From: CAZSSM01 sp964609385
Lineage (GTDB): Bacteria; Planctomycetota; Planctomycetia; Isosphaerales; Isosphaeraceae
Reading direction: 5' to 3'
DNA: 46,232 bases
NCBI GenBank assembly: GCA_964609385.1
Contig: CAZSSM010000056.1
Coordinates: 1-46,232 of the forward strand
A program made the translations under genes and the position numbers. Every line of letters begins with the position of its first letter. The stretch's first letter is position 1. Below, one piece after another: positions 25,946 to 33,387 of this stretch. Below the pieces are notes generated by a model. The model ran no database searches and had not been told where the DNA came from. It worked only from the letters and a program-made list of their open reading frames with translations.

Positions 25946-27678
25946 GCTTGTTCCCCAGTGCCGTGGCGGGCGACAAACCTTCAGCACATTTTGCGAACAT
26001 CGCCGCTCATCTCCCAGCGATGGCCGCGAGTCGGCCGGATGACTTGGCCGTCGCCGCGCCGACGGGTCGCGATCGGCACGGAAAGACGACCCGCCGTGCG
26101 TTGACGTTCGCCCAGCTCGATACGTGGAGCGATGAGTTGGCTCGGGGCCTGGTCGTCTCGGGAATCGGCCCCGGCGTCCGCACGGTCTTGATGGTCCCCC
26201 CGAGCCTCGAGTTCTACGCCTTGACATTTGCCTTGTTCAAGGCAGGTGCCGTCCCGGTCCTAGTCGACCCGGGCATGGGAGTTTCCAAACTCGGGCACTG
26301 TCTCGCCGAGGCCGCTCCCTCGGCGTTCGTCGGCATCGGCAAAGCTCACCTCGCCCGTGTGGTTCTCGGCTGGGCGCGTTCGACGATCAACACCACAGTC
26401 CACGTTGGTCGAATCCCGCTCCCGTTCGGCCTCGACCTCGAAACGATTGCCCGTCGGGGTCGAGACGCCGATGAGAAGCTGCCCTGGCGATCGACACGCC
26501 CCGACGATCTCGCCGCAATCCTATTCACCAGCGGGAGCACCGGGCCACCAAAAGGGGCGGAGTATCGACACGCCACGTTTCAGGCACAGGTTCAACTTCT
26601 CAAACAACTTTATGGGATCACTCCAGGCGAACGCGACTTGCCGACCTTCCCGCTATTCGGCCTGTTCGGTCCAGCGTTAGGCATGTCGGCATTGATCCCA
26701 CGGATGAATCCGACTCGACCCGCAGAGGTCGATCCGATCGAGATCATCGAGACGATCGCCAACCACGAAGTCACCAACATGTTCGGGTCACCGGCTTTGA
26801 TCGATCGGGTCGGTCGCCATCTCGAGTCGACCGGGTCGGGGCTCGCGTTGCCGAGCCTCCGTCGTGTGATCTCGGCGGGCGCTCCGGTCCAGGCCGCGAT
26901 CCTCGCCCGATTCGTCCCCTGCTTGACCGCCGGGGCTGAGGTCCACACGCCCTACGGCGCGACCGAGGCTCTTCCGGTCAGCTCGATCGGGAGCCGGACG
27001 ATCCTCAACGAAACCCGCGAGGCCACCGATCGCGGGGCCGGCGTCTGCGTCGGACACCCCGCCCCCGGAATCGACGTTGAGATCATTGGGATCAACGACG
27101 GTCCCATCGGCACATGGTCCGATGACCTTCGCCAGGAACCCAGTCGCGTTGGCGAGATCGTCGTGCGCGGGCCGGTCGTCACGAGGGCCTACTTTGGACG
27201 TCCTGAGGCGGATCGCTTGGCGAAGATCAGCGACCGCAACGGTGATGTCCTCCATAGAATGGGCGATTTGGGCTATCGTGACGATCAAGGGCGGATTTGG
27301 TTCTGCGGCCGTAAGACACAGCGGGTCGTGACCCGTTCGCGGACCCTGTTCACGATTCCCTGTGAGGCTGTATTCAACACCCATCCTGCCATCAAGCGAT
27401 CGGCGTTGGTTGGCATCCCCCAAGGTTCGGAAGACGAGGTGACTCCCCTGCTCTGCGTCGAGCGTTTCGATGACGTCAACCCCCACTCAGACTCGTCGCT
27501 CCATGAGGATCTCGAGAGGTTAGCCTCAGCCCAAGAACACACCCGCGCAATTTCCATGTTTTGGATTCGATCGACGTCGCGACAACCGTTTCCGGTTGAC
27601 ATTCGTCACAACGCAAAGATCGGTCGCGAGCGTCTAGCCATTGAGGCATCGAAGAAGTTCAGTACGCCCCCCCGTTGA
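25942..27678 (+). CDS. oleC: OleC, beta-lactone synthetase (AMP-ligase fold)
   Basis: A 578-aa acyl-AMP-ligase-superfamily protein. OleC activates a 2-alkyl-3-hydroxyacid with ATP and closes it to a beta-lactone. The P-loop LFTSGSTGPPKG (about 196-207), the A5-type TPYGATE motif, the MGDLGYRDDQGRIWFCGRKTQRV hinge region and the C-terminal FPVDIRHNAKIGRERL with the catalytic-type Lys are visible. It has no carrier-protein domain. In some actinobacteria oleB and oleC are fused; here they are separate and overlap by four bases. The ATG at 25942 follows directly. The stop overlaps a TTG, but the next gene probably starts slightly later. Confidence 0.93.
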   Translation: MSLFPSAVAGDKPSAHFANIAAHLPAMAASRPDDLAVAAPTGRDRHGKTTRRALTFAQLDTWSDELARGLVVSGIGPGVRTVLMVPPSLEFYALTFALFKAGAVPVLVDPGMGVSKLGHCLAEAAPSAFVGIGKAHLARVVLGWARSTINTTVHVGRIPLPFGLDLETIARRGRDADEKLPWRSTRPDDLAAILFTSGSTGPPKGAEYRHATFQAQVQLLKQLYGITPGERDLPTFPLFGLFGPALGMSALIPRMNPTRPAEVDPIEIIETIANHEVTNMFGSPALIDRVGRHLESTGSGLALPSLRRVISAGAPVQAAILARFVPCLTAGAEVHTPYGATEALPVSSIGSRTILNETREATDRGAGVCVGHPAPGIDVEIIGINDGPIGTWSDDLRQEPSRVGEIVVRGPVVTRAYFGRPEADRLAKISDRNGDVLHRMGDLGYRDDQGRIWFCGRKTQRVVTRSRTLFTIPCEAVFNTHPAIKRSALVGIPQGSEDEVTPLLCVERFDDVNPHSDSSLHEDLERLASAQEHTRAISMFWIRSTSRQPFPVDIRHNAKIGRERLAIEASKKFSTPPR

Positions 27679-27679
27679 C

Positions 27680-27684
27680 GGAGG
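27680..27684 (+). promoter_or_regulatory. Ribosome binding site for oleD
   Basis: GGAGG eight bases before ATG 27693. It favours that start over the overlapping TTG at 27675. Confidence 0.6.
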
Positions 27685-27692
27685 ATTCGAGG

Positions 27693-28703
27693 ATGCGGGT
27701 GTTGGTCACCGGAGGGGGCGGTTTCGTCGGCTCGGCCCTGTGTGCCCGGCTCCGCGATCGCGGCTGGGAGGTCCGAAGCCTCGCGAGGCATCGCTACCCG
27801 AAGCTGGAATCCCTAGGCATTGAACAGTTCACTGGCGATCTGGGCCGTGCGGAGGACGTCGAAACCGCAGTGGAAGATTGTCGACGAGTCTTCCACGTCG
27901 GGGCCAAAGCGGGAATTTCCCAGCGACCGGAGGTGTTCGAGCGGACCAATGTCGACGGGACCCGACACGTTATCGAGGCCTGCCTCCGACACGGGGTCGA
28001 GGCCTTAATTTATACCAGCACGCCCAGCGTGATCAGCCACTGGGGAGGAACCGAGGGCGGCGACGAATCTGAACCGTATCCACCAGTCGACCAGTACGAG
28101 GCCCATTATCCGAGGACCAAAGCGATCGCCGAGCATGCGGTGTTGGCGGCCAACTCGGATCGGCTCGCCACCATCGCAATCCGCCCCCACCTAATCTGGG
28201 GCCCGGAAGACACGAATTTGATCCCCAGGATCCTGAAGCGGGCGAAGGCTAGGCGACTCCGCAAGATCGGCTCGGATGATCCGATTATCGATGCGACCTA
28301 CATCGAGAACGCCGTCGATGCCCACATGCTTGCCTCGGATCGCCTCATAATCGGCTCCCCGGTATCGGGTCGGGCCTACTACATCACGAATGGGGAGCCA
28401 ATGCCGCTCTGGGACCTCGTCAACGGCATCCTGAATGCGGCTGACGTTGCTCCTGTCCACCGCTCGATCCCAATTTCACTAGCATTGACTTTGGGATTCT
28501 GCTTTGAGGTGGCCTACCGACTGGCGATGACTCAGGCAGAGCCGCCGATAACACGTTTTCTGGCCCGACAACTGGCCACGCCCCACTGGTTTGACATATC
28601 AGCGGCCCGTTGTGACCTCGGGTACGAACCAAAAGTCACGACGGCCGAAGGGCTTGAACGGCTCAAGGTTTGGTTCCAGACCTCGAACATTCAATACGGT
28701 TGA
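27693..28703 (+). CDS. oleD: OleD, NAD(P)H-dependent 2-alkyl-3-ketoacid reductase
   Basis: A 336-aa extended short-chain dehydrogenase/reductase. OleD reduces the 2-alkyl-3-ketoacid from OleA to the 3-hydroxyacid used by OleC. The Rossmann loop VTGGGGFVGSAL opens the protein, GDLGRAEDV follows at the second strand, YTSTPSVI carries the catalytic Ser/Thr region, and HYPRTKAIAE supplies Tyr and Lys. The segment RPHLIWGPED and the IDATYIENAVDAH stretch are typical of OleD and sterol dehydrogenase-like relatives. I chose ATG 27693, which has GGAGG eight bases upstream, rather than TTG 27675. It is the last gene of the operon and is followed by a hairpin. Confidence 0.93.
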   Translation: MRVLVTGGGGFVGSALCARLRDRGWEVRSLARHRYPKLESLGIEQFTGDLGRAEDVETAVEDCRRVFHVGAKAGISQRPEVFERTNVDGTRHVIEACLRHGVEALIYTSTPSVISHWGGTEGGDESEPYPPVDQYEAHYPRTKAIAEHAVLAANSDRLATIAIRPHLIWGPEDTNLIPRILKRAKARRLRKIGSDDPIIDATYIENAVDAHMLASDRLIIGSPVSGRAYYITNGEPMPLWDLVNGILNAADVAPVHRSIPISLALTLGFCFEVAYRLAMTQAEPPITRFLARQLATPHWFDISAARCDLGYEPKVTTAEGLERLKVWFQTSNIQYG

Positions 28704-28750
28704 GTGAAAATACTTGAGGATATTCAAGCCAAGATTACGATAGCGAATCA

Positions 28751-28784
28751 GTGCACCGTCGCATCGTGAATCGCGACGGTGCAC
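28751..28784. terminator. Bidirectional hairpin between oleD and nrdJ
   Basis: A perfect 12-bp inverted repeat (28751-28762 with 28773-28784, loop 10) lies between two convergent genes. Either transcript would form it. There is no T-tract on either side, so it may act with Rho or as a 3' end stabiliser rather than as a classic intrinsic terminator. Confidence 0.6.
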
Positions 28785-28799
28785 CGAAGATCGCGAAGG

Positions 28800-31700
28800 T
28801 TAAGAACAACCCATGCTGTTGCCGCAATTAAAGCAGCGGTAACAAGTTCCGCAACGGACGGTCAACGCGCCACAGACATCGCAGGCCGGAGCATCACTCT
28901 GGAATCGAGCGAATTCCTGATCCTGGACCTTAATTCGGTCGAGGTCCGAGGGGGCTCCACCCTGCAGAGGCGCGGTCAGAACCGGCTCGGGCCGGATTGG
29001 TGAGGCGGTTATCGCCGAGGAGATTGGATCAACCGCCGCAGAGACCGACGGGCCGGACATCGGCGACCCTTGGAGTGCATGCGGATCGGGAAGGTCGTCG
29101 GGCAAGACGGGCATGCGTTGCGCCGAGTTGGCCTCACGATAGCCGGGGATGAACTCCATGCCGAGCCAGCGGAAGATGTAGTCGGTGACGCTCTTGGCGA
29201 TCGGAATGTCGGGGTTCTTGGTGAAGCCGGATGGTTCGAACCGGCTGTGGGCAAACTTGTTGGCGAAAACCTCCAACGGGACGCCGTACTGGAGCCCGAT
29301 CGAGATCGCCGTGCCGATGACATCCATCAGGCCACCGATGGTCGAGCCTTCCTTGGCCATGGTGATGAAGACTTCGCCGGGTCGACCATCCTCGTAAAAG
29401 CCGACGGTAACATAGCCTTCATGGCCTTGGATGTCGAACTTGTGAGTCAGGCTCCGACGGGTGTCGGGCAGGCGTTCCCGACGCGGCAGGTTATTCGGTC
29501 GATTCGTCGAAGGTGAGACCGAGACCTCCGTGGTATCGCTGCCCTCGTGGGATGCGGACGAAGGAACCGCCTCAGTGACTGGGGCATCTTTGGAAGCCAG
29601 TTCGACAGGCGCGTCCTGTGTATCCTGCGAGCCCTCTTCGGACTTCGTGCTTAGGGGTTGAGACTCCTTAGAGCCGTCGCGATAGATCGCTAAGGCCTTC
29701 AGGCCCAACGCGTGGCCCTCTAGGTAGGCGTTACGAACGTCCTCGACGGTCGCCTCGCGTGGCATGTTGACGGTCTTCGAAATGGCCCCGGAGAGGAATG
29801 GTTGTACCGCGGCCATCATTCGGATGTGGCCCGTGTAGTAGATGCTGCGGACACCTTGGGCCGGCGGGAAGGCGCAGTCGAAGACGGCCAGGTGCTCGGA
29901 CTCCAACCCAGGAGCCCCTTCGATAGTGTCTTCGCGGTCGATGTAATCGAGGATCCCGCGGATTACCGGTTCGTCGTAGCCCAGGGTCTGCAGGGCCAGC
30001 GGGACGGTCCGATTGACGATCTTGAGCATACCGCCACCAGCCAATTGCTTGTATTTGACCAGAGCGATATCGGGCTCGATGCCGGTCGTGTCGCAATCCA
30101 TCATGAAAGCGATGGTGCCGGTCGGCGCCAGAACGGTTACCTGACTATTGCGATACCCATGCTCGCGACCCAGGTCGAGGCACTCGTCCCAGATGACGCG
30201 GGCGGTATTGCGGAGCGAGTCCGGGCAGGATGCACCGATCTGATCGACCGCCTCAGCGTGTTTGCCCATGACCCGGAGCATCGGCTCGCGATTCAAGGCA
30301 TAGCCATCGAACGGCCCGACATGCCGGGCCAGTTCGGCGCTGGTCAGATAGGCCTGGCCGTGCATGACCGCCGCGATGCCCGCGGCCAAATCGCGACCCT
30401 CGTCCGAGTCGTAGGGCCGACCCGAGGCCATGATCAGGCTCCCCAAGTTGGCGAAGCCCAAGCCCAGCGGTCGGAACCGATGGCTGTTCAAAGCGATCCG
30501 ATCGGTCGGGTAGCTGCAATGATCGACCAAAATCTCTTGGGCGATGATTGCCACTCGACAGGCAGCGCGGAACCGTTCAACGTCAAAGCAACCCGTTTCA
30601 TCGCGGAACCGCATCAAGTTCAAGGACGACAGGTTGCACGCCGTGTCGTCCAAGAACATGAATTCGCTGCACGGATTGGAAGAATTGATCGGCCCCGTGT
30701 TTGCACAAGTATGCCAATCTTGAATCGTGTCCTCGTACTGCATACCAGGATCACCGCAAAGCCAGGTGCCTTCGGCAATCTTGTCGAGCAGGTCGCCGGC
30801 GTCGTGGGTGGTCATGGGCCGACCGGTGGTCACGGCGCGAGTGGACCATTCGCGTCCTTCAGTGGCGGCGCTAAGGAACTCATCGGTGCAGCGGATCGAG
30901 AGGTTGGCGTTCTGGAAGCAGACCGAGCTGTAAGCCTCACCATTGAAATTGGCATCGTAACCCTGACGGATGAGGGCCTGGGCCTTACGTTCCTCATTGG
31001 CCTTACATTCAATGAACTCGAGAATATCGGGATGCCAGCATTTGAGGGTCTGCATCTTGGCGGCGCGTCGAGTCTTGCCGCCGGACTTGATCACGCTGGC
31101 AATCGAATCGTAGACCCGCATGAAACTGACCGGGCCGCTGGGCTTGCCGCCTCCGGAAAGCTTTTCCTTGCTGGAACGGAGCGTCGAGAGGTCAGTGCCC
31201 GTGCCTGAGCCATACTTGAAGAGCATCGCTTCACTGGTGGCCAGTCGCATGATATCCATCATGTCGTCGGCAACGCTCTGGATGAAGCAGGCTGATCCTT
31301 GGGGATACTTGTAGGCGGCCTCGACGGCAGCAACGCGTCGGGTTTCGGGATCCCAGCGGTAGTTATTGGCGGGACCCTCGATGCCATACTGATGATAGAG
31401 CCCCACATTGAACCAGACCGGCGAGTTGAAAGCCAAGTATTGATTCAGGCAGAGCGTCGTCAGCTCGTCATAGAATCGGTCGGCATCGGCATCAGTAGCG
31501 AAGAGCCCATCGGTCCGACCCCAGTCGGAAATGGTTCGGCTAACCCGATCGATCAAGTCGCGGACGCTGCCTTCCCGTTCGTCGGTACCGATCTCGCCAT
31601 AGAAATACTTGCTGACCACAACGTTCGTGGCCAGTTGCGACCAAGATTGGGGCACGTCGACGTCGGTCTGCTGAAAGATGACGGCGCCCCGGTCGTCTTT

Positions 31701-31859
31701 AATTTCTGCAGTCCGCTTGTCCCAAACCACCTCATCGAAAGGACTAACGCCCTCGGTGCTGAAGATGCGGGGAATCTCCAAGCCTTGTGCCCGATTCGAC
31801 GACGCGGCGGAGCTCTCCGCACGGATTGTTTCGTGGATCTGCTCACCTGCCGAAGCCAT
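28800..31859 (-). CDS. nrdJ: Vitamin B12-dependent ribonucleotide reductase (class II)
   Basis: A 1019-aa adenosylcobalamin-dependent ribonucleotide reductase, which makes deoxyribonucleotides without oxygen or a separate radical subunit. The catalytic barrel holds NSPVWFNVGLY, a KYGSGTGTDLS segment, NSSNPCSEFMFLDD (the Asn-Cys-Glu catalytic set in NPCSE) and ACNLSSLNL. ATVEDVRNAYLEGHALGLKA marks the end of the barrel. A TSCPD domain follows (FDIQGHEGYVTVGFYEDGRP region). The last ~30 residues are a Cys-rich tail (ACDVCG, RCGTC, RCFNCG) used for redox and probably zinc. No class I nrdA/B is in the window. GGAGGA lies nine bases before ATG 31859. The strand is opposite to the pfa-ole operon. 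No match to a cobalamin riboswitch box was seen upstream. Confidence 0.96.
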   Translation of the reverse strand: MASAGEQIHETIRAESSAASSNRAQGLEIPRIFSTEGVSPFDEVVWDKRTAEIKDDRGAVIFQQTDVDVPQSWSQLATNVVVSKYFYGEIGTDEREGSVRDLIDRVSRTISDWGRTDGLFATDADADRFYDELTTLCLNQYLAFNSPVWFNVGLYHQYGIEGPANNYRWDPETRRVAAVEAAYKYPQGSACFIQSVADDMMDIMRLATSEAMLFKYGSGTGTDLSTLRSSKEKLSGGGKPSGPVSFMRVYDSIASVIKSGGKTRRAAKMQTLKCWHPDILEFIECKANEERKAQALIRQGYDANFNGEAYSSVCFQNANLSIRCTDEFLSAATEGREWSTRAVTTGRPMTTHDAGDLLDKIAEGTWLCGDPGMQYEDTIQDWHTCANTGPINSSNPCSEFMFLDDTACNLSSLNLMRFRDETGCFDVERFRAACRVAIIAQEILVDHCSYPTDRIALNSHRFRPLGLGFANLGSLIMASGRPYDSDEGRDLAAGIAAVMHGQAYLTSAELARHVGPFDGYALNREPMLRVMGKHAEAVDQIGASCPDSLRNTARVIWDECLDLGREHGYRNSQVTVLAPTGTIAFMMDCDTTGIEPDIALVKYKQLAGGGMLKIVNRTVPLALQTLGYDEPVIRGILDYIDREDTIEGAPGLESEHLAVFDCAFPPAQGVRSIYYTGHIRMMAAVQPFLSGAISKTVNMPREATVEDVRNAYLEGHALGLKALAIYRDGSKESQPLSTKSEEGSQDTQDAPVELASKDAPVTEAVPSSASHEGSDTTEVSVSPSTNRPNNLPRRERLPDTRRSLTHKFDIQGHEGYVTVGFYEDGRPGEVFITMAKEGSTIGGLMDVIGTAISIGLQYGVPLEVFANKFAHSRFEPSGFTKNPDIPIAKSVTDYIFRWLGMEFIPGYREANSAQRMPVLPDDLPDPHALQGSPMSGPSVSAAVDPISSAITASPIRPEPVLTAPLQGGAPSDLDRIKVQDQEFARFQSDAPACDVCGALTVRCGTCYRCFNCGNSMGCS

Positions 31860-32715
31860 AGCGTGGATTCCTCCGGATTATGACGTCGAACCTATTCCTC
31901 CCACCGTATCATCCGCCTGTGCGACGAGCGATGCGAAGGAAAAGGGCTTCTAGTTTATCGGAAATGGCCAACCGTCCACCAGCCCAAATGTCCAGATCGC
32001 GATGCGATTTCTCCCGGGGCCAATCGTCATCTTGCTGATGCATCGACAAGGCGCGGGCCGAGTCCGGACAGGATTCGTCCGTGAGGTGGGACCCCGTGAC
32101 TGCTCACCAACAGACCGCCAGCCGGCACTGGGAATGCGAGCGACGAACATCACGGAAACTTAAGGTCGGGCAGCAACAGACCATGTTGTGGAGGCGAGTG
32201 GTCTCGCCGAAGGTTGATTATGGATCGTCGCTGGGGCTCGGCGACGAGAAATCGCAATCACTCGGGCCCATCGAAGTCGCATCGCGACTGTTGTGACGAT
32301 CTCTCGAATCAGTGCAAGACTGTCGAAGGCGCCACCCTGTAACGGGTTGTTTCGAGATCATCGCTTATGGGACTGGAGCAGCCATCGTGTCATAGATGGT
32401 TAGGTTGCGGGGATCGTCCCAAGAAGATTCAATTCTCGATCCCGAGAGAAACTCCCCTACGGTCCTGGAGATGGCTCGGTCGATTCCCATTCGATCGAGT
32501 TTGAGTTTCGAGATATTCAAACAGACGTGACAAGGAGTGCCGGGCAGCAACCTGAGCCGGCGATCCTGGATGCATCGCTTCGGGAAAAAGCCTATGCTTG
32601 CATAGCTGACGTGGATGAACCTCGATCAATGACCCCACACGAGCAACAACGGGGAAAACCTGTCGAGTCGTCGGGGTCGGTGAATTTTGGGAGCGCGAAG
32701 AGGCTGTGGTGTCGC
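31860..32715. other. Gene-free stretch between nrdJ and rplU with clustered hairpins
   Basis: This 856-bp region contains no credible gene. The nrdJ-proximal part should hold its promoter. Within 32079-32289 I find several short inverted repeats: an outer CCGTGA/TCACGG pair (32079-32084 with 32150-32155), GGCGAG/CTCGCC with loop 4 (32193-32198, 32203-32208), a 7-bp pair (32225-32231 with 32241-32247) and AGTCGC/GCGACT with loop 3 (32275-32280, 32284-32289). They suggest a structured RNA of unknown kind. I tested by eye for RNase P, tmRNA, SRP, 5S RNA and cobalamin riboswitch signatures and found none. The rest, 32296-32715, shows nothing. Confidence 0.4.
32079..32289. ncRNA. Candidate structured RNA (unassigned)
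   Basis: Four inverted repeats in about 210 bases, three of them consecutive hairpins with 6-7 bp stems and short loops. The strand is undetermined: it could be a leader of nrdJ (minus strand) or a separate RNA. Hairpins of this size are expected by chance now and then in GC-rich DNA, so this is a weak call. Confidence 0.25.
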
Positions 32716-33033
32716 TTAGGCGGTGACGATCTGAGTGACCTTGATCATTGTGTATGGCTGACGATGCCCCTTCTTGCGGCGATAGTTCTTCCGGCGGCGG
32801 AACTTCTGGATCAGCACTTTCTTGTCGCGGAAGTGCTCGATGACCTCGCCGACCACCTTGGCGCTTTCGACGCAAGGGTCACCAATTCGAGGCTCCTGAC
32901 CATCGCCGGCGACGAGAAGGACTTTGGAAAATTCTAGGTGGGCGCCGGGTTCGACATCCCGACAGTCGACGCTGATCACATCGTTGGCTTCGACACGATA
33001 CTGATGACTACCATCTTCAAAAATCGCGTACAT
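32716..33033 (-). CDS. rplU: 50S ribosomal protein L21
   Basis: Ribosomal protein bL21 binds 23S rRNA in the large subunit. The protein starts MYAIFEDGSHQYRVE, matching the usual M-Y-A-I-x-x-x-G-G-x-Q-Y-x-V opening, continues with LEFSKVLLVAG and ends with the KKVLIQKFRRRKNYRRKKGHRQPYT element that marks the family. Length is 105 aa, normal for L21. I chose ATG 33033; an upstream extension to 33099 has no similarity. It lies downstream of the RNase E/G gene on the same strand, a conserved order in many bacteria. The usual next gene, rpmA for L27, is not found downstream, where the sequence is non-coding. Confidence 0.93.
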   Translation of the reverse strand: MYAIFEDGSHQYRVEANDVISVDCRDVEPGAHLEFSKVLLVAGDGQEPRIGDPCVESAKVVGEVIEHFRDKKVLIQKFRRRKNYRRKKGHRQPYTMIKVTQIVTA

Positions 33034-33387
33034 CAGAGCACCATTTTCGACGACGATCCGCCGTGGCCTCGGCTGTAGGGAAACGCCGAGGTGGTTCAAC
33101 GTCGGATCGGAAATGCAGGGTGGGCAACCACGAACGGGTCTGAGTCGTCAGAACCATTGTGGAACCGTTGGCACAACCGGTTTCCGGACAACAACACTGC
33201 TGAGGTCGCCCGAGCAAAAATTCGAGTTTATCTCCTCAAGCCACGGCTGTCATCGCCATCTGCGTCCACGAATCTGCGGACTCGAGAATCGAGTCGCTCC
33301 GGGCACCCGTTCAACGTCGAACGAAAACGCCCTCCCGGCTCGTTGTTGGGCTGAGGATCGTCCATTACCGGGGGGCCCGGGGCAATA
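33034..33387. other. rplU leader / rne-rplU spacer
   Basis: These 354 bases hold no gene. A hairpin with a 7-bp stem CCTCGGC/GCCGAGG (33067-33073 with 33085-33091, loop 11) lies about 34-58 bases upstream of the rplU start, in what should be its 5' leader. It could be a ribosomal-protein autoregulatory element or only the terminator of the upstream gene. A second weaker inverted repeat lies near 33161-33185. Confidence 0.35.

Noticed and set aside
29802..31208. 468-codon open frame on the plus strand
   Set aside because: It is antisense to nrdJ, whose protein has unmistakable catalytic motifs. GC-rich third positions create long antisense frames.
31860..32715. Cobalamin riboswitch, RNase P, tmRNA or SRP RNA upstream of nrdJ
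   Set aside because: Signature boxes such as GCCACTG, GAGGAAAGTCC and GGAAGG-AGCAGC were looked for on both strands and not found.
32429..32875. Possible rpmA or other gene downstream of rplU
   Set aside because: The frame overlaps rplU and its product is Arg/Pro-rich. It lacks the AHKKG-type start of L27.
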